The notes under the pieces were generated by a model. It was not told the origin of the DNA, did no database searches, and saw only the letters and a list, made by a program, of their open reading frames with translations. From Nitriliruptoraceae bacterium (GTDB lineage Bacteria; Actinomycetota; Nitriliruptoria; Nitriliruptorales; Nitriliruptoraceae), in NCBI GenBank assembly GCA_007125475.1, contig SLDB01000252.1:1-5911 (forward strand): a stretch of DNA of 5,911 bases, written 5' to 3'. Of this stretch, positions 1-5,205 are shown piece by piece. The stretch's first letter is position 1. Each line of letters opens with the position of its first letter. A program made the translations under genes and the position numbers.

Positions 1-47
1 CGCCTCGGCCCGACCGCGCTCGGGCTGAGCCCGCTCGCGGACACCAC
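1..47 (-). CDS. Possible 5' end of a minus-strand gene running off the left edge
   Basis: This is a weak call. In bases 1-47 one minus-strand frame opens with two adjacent GTG codons (47-45 and 44-42) and reads VVSASGLSPSAVGPR, with nearly every third base G or C. That third-position phase differs from the phase of the binding-protein gene to the right, so a separate gene may occupy this end. A plus-strand frame sharing the same third positions is equally GC-rich, but it has no stop for over a kilobase and would run through the hairpin at 87-111, so I prefer the minus strand. A purine-rich stretch upstream could serve as a ribosome site but is poorly spaced. The product is not recognisable from 15 residues. 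Confidence 0.22.
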   Translation of the reverse strand, partial: MVSASGLSPSAVGPR

Positions 48-60
48 CCTCGGACCCGTC

Positions 61-84
61 CCGTGCCGGTCGCCGACGGCACGG
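61..84. repeat. Inverted repeat (8-bp arms) beside the operon terminator
   Basis: CCGTGCCG (61-68) pairs perfectly with CGGCACGG (77-84) around an 8-nt loop. It sits directly next to the larger hairpin at 87-111, so the two form a tandem pair past the end of the osmoprotectant operon. It may reinforce termination or protect the mRNA 3' end. There is no U-tract, so its role is inferred from position only. Confidence 0.45.
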
Positions 85-86
85 CA

Positions 87-111
87 CGGGCCCCGCCGAC
101 GGCGGGGCCCG
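87..111 (-). terminator. Strong GC hairpin, likely terminator of the osmoprotectant operon
   Basis: An 11-bp perfect stem (87-97 with 101-111, core GGGCCCCGCC) closes on a 3-nt GAC loop. It begins 18 nt past the stop codon of the binding-protein gene on the minus strand. No T-tract follows on either strand. U-less GC hairpins are commonly proposed as terminators or mRNA-stabilising ends in high-GC actinobacteria. Because the stem is symmetrical it could act in either direction. Confidence 0.6.
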
Positions 112-129
112 GACCTGCAACGTGGTGGG

Positions 130-1131
130 TCAGCCGATGAACCCCTCCTCGGTGAGCCAGTCGACCGCGACGGCTTCGGGGCGCTCGCCGTCGGCCGAGA
201 CACGGGCGTTGAGGGCGGCCATGGTGTCGTCGTCGAGGGCGGCGGCGACCGGGGCGTAGAGCTCCTCGAGCGCGGCGCCGTACGCGGCGTACACCTCCTC
301 GGTGAACACCGGGGAGACGTTGTACAGCGGGAAGAACGCCTCGTCGTCCTCGAGGACCTTCAGGTCGAGGGCCGCGATCCGTCCGTCGGTGGTGAACACC
401 TCCCCGAAGTTGCACGGGTCGCGGTCATCGGTGGCGCCGTAGATCACGCCGGTGTCGAGGACGGTGACGTTGTCACTCGGGAACTCGAAGCCGTAGTGCT
501 CCTCCATCCCGGGGAGCCCGTCGTCGCGTGCGGAGAACTCCGACTCGACGCACAGCGTGGCGGCGTCGGGGTCGGACTCGATGAGCTCGCCGAGCTCGGA
601 GATGGTGTCGATCCCGCCGAGGTCCTGGTCGGCCTCCTGCGACAGCGCGATGCCGTAGGTGTTGTTGAACGGGGTGGGCTCGAGCCAGTAGAGACCGCTG
701 TCGGCGGCCTCGCGGTCGCGGACGGCCTCGTACTGCTCGACGCGGTCGGGGATCGGGTCGGTCTCGCCGAAGAACGAGATCCAGGCGGTACCGGTGTACT
801 CCCAGTAGTGGTCGATGTCGCCGGACTCCAGGGCGGCGCGCGCGGCGTCGGTCCCCCCGAGGTTCACCTCGTTGGTGACGTCGACCCCGGCGTCCTCGAG
901 GAGGGCGACCGAGATGTTGCCCAGGACCAACTGCTCGTCGAAGTCCTTGGAGCCGACGGTGATCTCGGCACCGTCGAGGGACTCGCCGCCGGCTTCGACG
1001 GCCTCGCCCCCGTCGGCATCTGCGCCGTCGGCGTCGTCGGTGTCGCCTTCCAGGCCGTTGCCACAGGCAGCGGCCAGCAGTGCGGTCGCCGCGACGACGG
1101 CGGCGATCCTCGGGTGCAGTCTGGATCTCAC
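130..1131 (-). CDS. opuCC: Osmoprotectant ABC transporter substrate-binding lipoprotein (OpuCC/ProX-like)
   Basis: This is the extracellular receptor of a quaternary-amine importer. It should bind glycine betaine, choline, carnitine or proline betaine and deliver it to the permeases encoded upstream. The chosen GTG start (1131-1129) has an AGAGG ribosome site 6 nt upstream (1138-1142) and immediately gives a lipoprotein signal: basic MRSRLHPR, a hydrophobic stretch, then LLAAAC with the lipidated Cys23. A D/G/E-rich linker of roughly 30 residues follows. Family hallmarks are GSKDF at 60-64, HYWEYTGTAW at 108-117 (aromatic ligand-box region), NNTYGI at 156-161 and YNVSPVF at 270-276. Cys194 and Cys240 are the only mature cysteines besides Cys23 and could form a disulfide. 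At 333 aa it is a little longer than usual because of the linker. An ATG at 1239 would add 36 proline-rich residues ahead of the signal peptide and is unlikely. Function is secure at family level; the exact ligand cannot be read. Confidence 0.93.
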   Translation of the reverse strand: MRSRLHPRIAAVVAATALLAAACGNGLEGDTDDADGADADGGEAVEAGGESLDGAEITVGSKDFDEQLVLGNISVALLEDAGVDVTNEVNLGGTDAARAALESGDIDHYWEYTGTAWISFFGETDPIPDRVEQYEAVRDREAADSGLYWLEPTPFNNTYGIALSQEADQDLGGIDTISELGELIESDPDAATLCVESEFSARDDGLPGMEEHYGFEFPSDNVTVLDTGVIYGATDDRDPCNFGEVFTTDGRIAALDLKVLEDDEAFFPLYNVSPVFTEEVYAAYGAALEELYAPVAAALDDDTMAALNARVSADGERPEAVAVDWLTEEGFIG

Positions 1132-1256
1132 GTCGTTCCTCTCAGGTCGGGGTCCGGGCACGGGTGCGGTCCCGGCCGGATCGATCGGTTCGGATCGAGG
1201 CGGTGGCGTCGGGTGATCGCGGCGAGCGCCCAGGGGCACTGGCCGGTTGCGCGGAT

Positions 1257-1279
1257 CCGCCTACGAGCAGGATAGGCGG
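1257..1279. promoter_or_regulatory. Inverted repeat in the gap upstream of the binding-protein gene
   Basis: CCGCCTA (1257-1263) and TAGGCGG (1273-1279) form a perfect 7-bp dyad with a 9-nt spacer. It lies in the 180-nt non-coding gap (1132-1311) between the second permease and the binding-protein gene. It could be a regulator-binding site for an internal promoter, or an mRNA hairpin that stabilises or separates the transcript segments. No U-tract follows on the minus strand, so a classical terminator is not indicated. On the minus strand TATCCT overlaps the dyad and weakly resembles a -10 box, but I find no matching -35. Confidence 0.4.
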
Positions 1280-1311
1280 GTGTCACCGATCCGGGAAACG
1301 CCGCCGACCCT

Positions 1312-2145
1312 CTACAGGCCCTTGGGCGAGAGCTTCTCCTCGATCAACCCGGCGAGGTAGTCGACCAGCAGCGCGAGCACCGCGACGAGGACCGCCCCGG
1401 TGAGCAGCACCGGGGTCCGCCTCAGCTGGAACCCCGAGAAGATGGTCTGGCCCAGCCCGCCGCCGCCGAAGAGGAACGCCAGCGTCGCGGTACCGACGTT
1501 GAGCACCAGTGCGGTGCGCACACCGGCCAGGATCACCGGCACCGCCAGCGGCAGTTCGAGCCGGCGCAGCACCAGGCCGTTGGACATCCCCATCCCGCGA
1601 CCGGCCTCGAGGACGAACCGGTCGACCTGGTCGAGGCCGACCATCGTGTTGCGCAGGATCGGGAGGAACGAGTACCCGACGAGGGAGACGACGACCGGCA
1701 CGGTGCCCGTGCTCGGCAGCCCCGGCGTGGTCCGGAACACGTAGAACAGCAACGCGAGCATCCCCAGCGACGGGATCGCCTGCCCGGCGTTGCCGAGCCC
1801 GATGATCGCCGGGGCGAACCGTCGCGTGGCCGGGCGGGTGGCGACGATCCCCATCGGGATCGCCAGCAGCAGCACGAAGAACGTCGAGTACACGGTCAGG
1901 ACGATGTGCTGACGGGTCTGGCCGATGAGGTTGTCGGCGGTGAGCGTGCGCGCCTCGATCGAGTCGAGCTCCTGCCCGCCGACGTAGAGGTACAGCGCGA
2001 GCAGGACGCCGGCGAGGACCACCGGCATCCCCAGGTAGTGCACCAACGCCGCGCGACGGGCGCGTCGACGGGCGGCGGCGTCCTCGGTGTCCGCCCGGCT
2101 CCGCGCCTCGTCGAGGGTTTCGGGGGTTCTCGAGGGCGGCGTCAC
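1312..2145 (-). CDS. opuCD: Osmoprotectant ABC transporter permease, long form (OpuCD/ProZ-like)
   Basis: This is an integral membrane subunit of the betaine-type importer and forms half of the translocation channel. The GTG start at 2145 overlaps the ATPase stop as GTGA and has a GAGG ribosome site 7 nt upstream (2153-2156). The 277-aa protein has a charged cytoplasmic N-terminus (acidic to about residue 22, then an Arg cluster at 27-31) and an extra membrane helix at about 36-56. The binding-protein-dependent permease domain spans roughly 78-268. The EAA-type loop that contacts the ATPase is at about 180-206 (EAGRGMGM at its start, RRLELPLAVP after), and the family motif LGQTIFSGFQ is at 231-240. 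It is clearly homologous to the permease encoded at 3373-4029 but longer at the N-terminus. The symbol follows the OpuC convention; which permease is B and which is D is arbitrary here. Confidence 0.9.
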   Translation of the reverse strand: MTPPSRTPETLDEARSRADTEDAAARRRARRAALVHYLGMPVVLAGVLLALYLYVGGQELDSIEARTLTADNLIGQTRQHIVLTVYSTFFVLLLAIPMGIVATRPATRRFAPAIIGLGNAGQAIPSLGMLALLFYVFRTTPGLPSTGTVPVVVSLVGYSFLPILRNTMVGLDQVDRFVLEAGRGMGMSNGLVLRRLELPLAVPVILAGVRTALVLNVGTATLAFLFGGGGLGQTIFSGFQLRRTPVLLTGAVLVAVLALLVDYLAGLIEEKLSPKGL

Positions 2146-3380
2146 TCGGCGACCTCGTCCAGCGGATCGACGAGTTTCGCCGCGCGGTGGAACTCGGCGT
2201 CGGCGTCGCGCATCGTCTGGATCGAGGTGATGATGTCGTCGATATCGAGGATCCCGAGGTAGCTGCCGCGGTTGTCGACGACGATCGCGACCCCGGCCGA
2301 TCCCAGCAGCATCTCCTCCAGGGCGTCGGAGAGCGTGGCGTGCCCTTCGACGAAGGCGCGCGCAGGCAGTCCCAACTGGGTGACGGGACGGTCGTGCAGG
2401 AAGTCGGGGCCGCGCAGCCAGCGTTGCGGCCGGCCGTCGGCGTCGAGGAGGAGGATCGCCGTCCACTCCGACTCGTGCAGGCGGCGCCGGAGCACCTCAC
2501 GGGGTTCGTCGATCCGACCGGTGAGGGCGTCGGTGGTGTAGTCGACCTCGCGGACCCGGGAGAGCTTGAGCCGCTTGAGGGTCGCGCCGGTGCCCACGAA
2601 GTCCTCGACGAACTCGTTCGCCGGTTGGGTGAGGATCTCCTCGGGGGTGGCGAACTGGGCGATGTGGGAGTGCTCGCGGAGGATCGCGATGCGATCGCCC
2701 ATCTTGATCGCCTCGTCGATGTCGTGGGTGACGAACGCGATCGTCTTCTGCAGCTCGGCCTGCAGCCGCAGGAACTCGTTCTGCAGGCGGGTGCGGGTGA
2801 TCGGGTCGATCGCCCCGAATGGCTCGTCCATCAACAGCACGGGTGGGTCGGCGGCCAGTGCCCGTGCCACCCCTACGCGCTGGCGCTGCCCGCCGGAGAG
2901 CTCTTTGGGGTAGCGCTGGCGGTAGATCTCGGGATCGAGCCCGACGACGTCGAGGAGCTCGTCGACGCGGGCGTGGATCCGGTCACGGTCCCAGCCCAGC
3001 AGCTTGGGGACGGTGGCGACGTTCTCCTCGATCGTGACGTGGGGGAACAGCCCGATCTGCTGGATCACGTACCCGATCCGGCGGCGCAGACGGTTGGGGT
3101 CGATGGTGGTGACGTCCTCGCCGTCGATCACGATCGACCCGGAGGTCGGCTCGATGATGCGGTTGATCATCTTCAGGCTCGTGGTCTTGCCGCACCCGGA
3201 GGGTCCGACGAACACCACGATCTCGCCGCGGGGGATCTGCAGCGTGAGGCGGTCGACCGCCGGGTCCTGGGTCCCCGGGAACCGCTTGGTGAGCTCGATG
3301 AGGTCGATCATCACCGAGGACCCGGTGCCTTCGGCGGCAGCGGGGGAGACGGCGGTGTCGGCGTTGGCGCGGTCAGTCAC
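2142..3380 (-). CDS. opuCA: Osmoprotectant ABC transporter ATP-binding protein with CBS domains (OpuCA/ProV-like)
   Basis: This is the cytoplasmic ATPase that powers compatible-solute uptake. All nucleotide-binding elements are intact: Walker A GPSGCGKT (59-66), Q-loop QQ (107-108), signature LSGGQ (161-165), Walker B VLLMDEP (181-187, catalytic E186) and switch His219. From about 275 to 392 two CBS-type repeats follow, shown by WTAILLLDADGRPQRWLRG and GVAIVVDNRGSYLGILDIDD. CBS modules in this family sense ionic strength or bind nucleotides; c-di-AMP inhibits OpuCA in Listeria. The same use here is inference. The GTG start at 3380 has GAGG 5 nt upstream (3386-3389) and overlaps the preceding permease stop by 8 nt. 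A later ATG at 3311 would start at MIDLIELTKRF but lacks a ribosome site. The tail ends in an acidic DPLDEVAE. The length of 412 aa is typical of ATPases with CBS tails. Confidence 0.95.
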   Translation of the reverse strand: MTDRANADTAVSPAAAEGTGSSVMIDLIELTKRFPGTQDPAVDRLTLQIPRGEIVVFVGPSGCGKTTSLKMINRIIEPTSGSIVIDGEDVTTIDPNRLRRRIGYVIQQIGLFPHVTIEENVATVPKLLGWDRDRIHARVDELLDVVGLDPEIYRQRYPKELSGGQRQRVGVARALAADPPVLLMDEPFGAIDPITRTRLQNEFLRLQAELQKTIAFVTHDIDEAIKMGDRIAILREHSHIAQFATPEEILTQPANEFVEDFVGTGATLKRLKLSRVREVDYTTDALTGRIDEPREVLRRRLHESEWTAILLLDADGRPQRWLRGPDFLHDRPVTQLGLPARAFVEGHATLSDALEEMLLGSAGVAIVVDNRGSYLGILDIDDIITSIQTMRDADAEFHRAAKLVDPLDEVAE

Positions 3381-4029
3381 GGATGCCTCGTGGGATCGTC
3401 AGACGGCCGATGGCGAGGTAGAGCAGGTCGAAGAGGAGGGCGAGGGCGACGATGAACAACGTCCCGCCGAGGAGGGCCTCCAGTGAGCCGGCGGCGGGGA
3501 TCCGGCGGATACCGCTGAAGATCTCCTGGCCCAGGCCGGGGCCCCCGACGAGGGCGGCGATCGCGGCGATCCCGATCGTCAGCAGCGTGGCGACGCGCAC
3601 CCCGGCCAGCATCACCGGCCAGGCGTTGGGGAGCTCGATGCGCAGCAACCGCGTCGTCGCGGTCATCCCCATGCCCTTGGCCGACTCGACGACCGCGCGG
3701 TCGACCGAGGCCAGACCCGACACCGTGTTGCGCACGATCGGCAGCAGTGCGTACATCGTGAGGGCGACGATCGCCGGGGTGGCGCCGATCCCGACGATCG
3801 GGATCAGCAGGGCGAACAGCGCCAGCGACGGGATCGTCAGGAACGTGGAGACGACGCTGAGGATCGGTTGGCGCACCGTCGGGACTCGGTGGGCGAGGAT
3901 CCCCAGCAGCAACCCGATCACCGTGGCGCTGAGGACGGGGACGGCGGTGAGGGTCACGTGCTCGAGCGACTGGTCGATGAGGGTCGCGCGGGTCGAGGGG
4001 TCCGCGAGGTACTCGGTGAAGAATCCCAC
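3373..4029 (-). CDS. opuCB: Osmoprotectant ABC transporter permease, short form (OpuCB/ProW-like)
   Basis: This is the first gene of the importer operon and encodes a membrane channel subunit. I start it at GTG 4029-4027, which has AGGCGA 8 nt upstream (4038-4043). It gives a 218-aa protein beginning VGFFTEYLADPSTR, the usual length and opening of this family. Membrane segments lie at about 30-46, 54-75, 76-97, 147-165 and 188-207. The EAA-type coupling loop is at about 114-140 (VESAKGMGM, then RIELPNAWPVM), and LGQEIFSGIRRIP (166-178) is the matching C-terminal family motif. The frame stays open upstream to an ATG at 4224, but that stretch is rich in Pro and Arg, carries regulatory-looking repeats and has no family similarity that I recognise. 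The stop overlaps the ATPase start by 8 nt, which suggests coupled translation. Confidence 0.9.
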   Translation of the reverse strand: MGFFTEYLADPSTRATLIDQSLEHVTLTAVPVLSATVIGLLLGILAHRVPTVRQPILSVVSTFLTIPSLALFALLIPIVGIGATPAIVALTMYALLPIVRNTVSGLASVDRAVVESAKGMGMTATTRLLRIELPNAWPVMLAGVRVATLLTIGIAAIAALVGGPGLGQEIFSGIRRIPAAGSLEALLGGTLFIVALALLFDLLYLAIGRLTIPRGIRD

Positions 4030-4156
4030 GTGGTCTGTCGCCTGTCGTCGGGCGGGCACGTGCGGCGAGGCGGGTGGCACCCTAGTGGGGGAGGGACCGG
4101 GCGCGAGCGTGCATCGCACGTGTGGCGCGTGCGGCGTCCGATCCTTCGACCCCCGA

Positions 4157-4174
4157 CACCGTCGAGCGACGGTG
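4157..4174. promoter_or_regulatory. Perfect 18-bp inverted repeat, candidate operator
   Basis: CACCGTCG (4157-4164) and CGACGGTG (4167-4174) are perfect inverted copies separated by AG. The site lies between the divergent osmoprotectant operon (first codon at 4029) and tRNA-Leu (from 4240). Compact 8+2+8 symmetry is typical of sites for dimeric helix-turn-helix repressors. An 8-bp palindrome, GGTATACC (4180-4187), sits 5 bp further right. I found no convincing -35/-10 pair for the operon, so which promoter it might control is unknown. High GC content raises the chance of accidental dyads, though 16 paired bases is long. Confidence 0.45.
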
Positions 4175-4239
4175 CCAGTGGTATACCGCCGCCGGCGCGA
4201 CGGTATGGTCCGCGGCATGGTCACGGCGACGTGGCACGC

Positions 4240-4323
4240 GCCCCCGTGCTGGAATCGGCATACAGGGCGGACTCAAAATCCGCTGCCCTTGCGGGCTTGT
4301 GGGTTCGAATCCCACCGGGGGTA
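4240..4323 (+). tRNA. tRNA-Leu (anticodon CAA)
   Basis: The sequence folds into a complete class II tRNA of 84 nt. The acceptor stem is GCCCCCG (4240-4246) with CGGGGGT (4316-4322), ending in a G-U pair, and the discriminator base is A4323. The D stem is CTG/CAG (4249-4251 with 4263-4265). The anticodon stem GCGGA/TCCGC (4267-4271 with 4279-4283) encloses loop CTCAAAA, placing anticodon CAA at 4274-4276. The long variable arm (4284-4298) has a GCCC/GGGC stem, and the T arm is GTGGG/CCCAC around TTCGAAT. The A73 discriminator and long variable arm fit leucine identity. It reads UUG codons. The 3' CCA is not encoded and must be added after transcription. Confidence 0.96.
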
Positions 4324-4338
4324 CACAACAGGGTCGGG

Positions 4339-4361
4339 GACCGGTCGGTGTTTGGCCGGTC
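4339..4361 (+). repeat. Small inverted repeat downstream of tRNA-Leu
   Basis: GACCGG (4339-4344) can pair with CCGGTC (4356-4361) around an 11-nt loop, 16 nt past the tRNA. It could help end or trim the tRNA transcript, but the stem is short, no U-tract follows, and it overlaps the candidate promoter of the next gene. Such a stem is easily produced by chance in GC-rich DNA. Confidence 0.25.
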
Positions 4362-4381
4362 GTCGACGGCACCGCTAGCGT
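4352..4381 (+). promoter_or_regulatory. Candidate promoter of the ANTAR regulator gene
   Basis: TTGGCC (4352-4357) and TAGCGT (4376-4381) are separated by 18 nt and match the vegetative -35 (TTGACA) and actinobacterial -10 (TAnnnT) patterns partially. Transcription would begin near 4388 and leave a leader of about 160 nt before the GTG start at 4549. The match is modest, and readthrough from the tRNA is an alternative. The rest of 4324-4548 shows no coding sequence that I can support. Confidence 0.32.
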
Positions 4382-4548
4382 GCGTCGTCTCGCGGCCGAC
4401 CTCGGCTCGATCCCGAACCGTGCGCTCGGACGACGTCCGCCACGCGGGAGATCGTGTCGCCGTGGCCTCGGCGCCGGCCCGGTGGTGCAGCGGGCGGCGA
4501 ACCTACGGACACACCGACGAACGGTCATCGGGCGAAGGGACCACACGC

Positions 4549-5205
4549 GTGACGACGACCTCCCGACCCGCTGGGGCGACGCGTCCCACGCGCGTCCTGA
4601 TCGCCGAGGACGAGGCCCTGATCCGCCTCGACCTCAAGGAGATGCTCCAGGAGGAGGGTTTCGAGGTCGTCGCGGAGGTGGCCGACGGGGCGTCGGCGGT
4701 CCGCCTCACCCGTGAGCTCGAGCCCGACCTGGTCATCCTGGACGTCAAGATGCCGGTGATGGACGGGATCCAGGCCGCCGAGGAGATCGCGAACGAGCGG
4801 CTGTCGGCGATCCTGATCCTCACGGCGTTCAGCCAGCGCGACCTCGTCGAGAAGGCGCGCCGTGCCGGCGCCATGGCCTACCTCGTCAAGCCGTTCCAGA
4901 AGCACGACCTCCTCCCGGCCGTCGAGATCGCCGCCGGCCGCTTCCGGGAGATGTCGGGTCTCGAGCAGGAGGTCGACGACCTGCAGGGTCGGTTGGAGGC
5001 CCGCAAGCTCGTCGAGCGCGCCAAGGGTCTGCTGCAGGAGCACGACGGCCTCTCGGAGTCCGAGGCGTTCCGATTCGTGCAGCGCCAGGCGATGGAGCGG
5101 CGCGTGACGATGCGTGACGTGGCTCAGCAGGTCATCGACCGCCTCGACGCCGACGCTGACGACGGTGATGATGCGGGGACCGACGGCACCGGCGAGGGTT
5201 CCTAG
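4549..5205 (+). CDS. pdtaR: ANTAR-domain response regulator (PdtaR-like)
   Basis: This is a two-component response regulator whose output domain binds RNA; family members act by transcription antitermination. The receiver domain spans about 13-128. It has the acidic pair E20/D21, phosphoacceptor D65 in VILDVKMPVMDG, switch T92, Y111 and K114 in the YLVKPF motif. A helical linker (about 136-152) leads to the ANTAR domain at about 145-197, with the core RKLVERAKGLLQE (152-164), LSESEAFRFVQRQAM (168-182) and MRDVAQQVID. An acidic 19-residue tail (200-218) follows. The GTG start is chosen for its AAGGGA ribosome site 8 nt upstream and because the receiver begins 12 residues later. No sensor kinase is in the window; in mycobacteria the partner PdtaS is encoded elsewhere. 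The domain call is secure. The symbol rests on matching architecture, including the receiver-coiled-coil-ANTAR order and the 218-aa length. Confidence 0.92.
   Translation: MTTTSRPAGATRPTRVLIAEDEALIRLDLKEMLQEEGFEVVAEVADGASAVRLTRELEPDLVILDVKMPVMDGIQAAEEIANERLSAILILTAFSQRDLVEKARRAGAMAYLVKPFQKHDLLPAVEIAAGRFREMSGLEQEVDDLQGRLEARKLVERAKGLLQEHDGLSESEAFRFVQRQAMERRVTMRDVAQQVIDRLDADADDGDDAGTDGTGEGS

Noticed and set aside
2..28. C-terminus of a plus-strand gene ending at TGA 26-28
   Set aside because: Only eight codons (ASARPRSG) with poor third-position GC compared with the alternative frames; too short to support.
496..1275. Plus-strand open frame of 259 codons antisense to the binding-protein gene
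   Set aside because: It is a shadow of the well-supported minus-strand gene: no recognisable domain, Gly/Val/Leu-biased composition typical of antisense frames in GC-rich DNA, and no ribosome site.
2146..2466. ATG at 2466 as start of the second permease
   Set aside because: It would add 107 Arg/Pro-rich residues overlapping the ATPase gene; GTG 2145 has a GAGG site 7 nt upstream and a 4-nt coupled overlap.
1283..2500. Minus-strand frame of 405 codons overlapping the second permease and the ATPase tail
   Set aside because: The translation is Arg/Pro/Ser-rich with no domains, while the alternative frame reads a clear permease.
2187..3455. Plus-strand open frame of 422 codons antisense to the ATPase gene
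   Set aside because: The minus strand encodes a complete ABC ATPase with all motifs. The antisense product is low-complexity Asp/Gly/Val-rich and has no family features.
4030..4224. N-terminal extension of the first permease up to ATG 4224
   Set aside because: The extension is low-complexity Pro/Arg-rich, contains the inverted repeat at 4157-4174, and the GTG at 4029 has a ribosome site and gives the family's usual length.
4240..4323. tRNA-Leu as an attachment site for an integrated element
   Set aside because: No integrase, no partial direct repeat of the tRNA 3' end and no foreign-looking genes are present in the window.
3452..4378. Plus-strand frame crossing the first permease and the tRNA
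   Set aside because: It runs through a complete tRNA gene and antisense to a convincing permease; no start signal or domain.
3868..4548. Upstream extension of the ANTAR regulator
   Set aside because: The open frame runs through the tRNA and divergent spacer. GTG 4549 has a good ribosome site and precedes the receiver domain directly.
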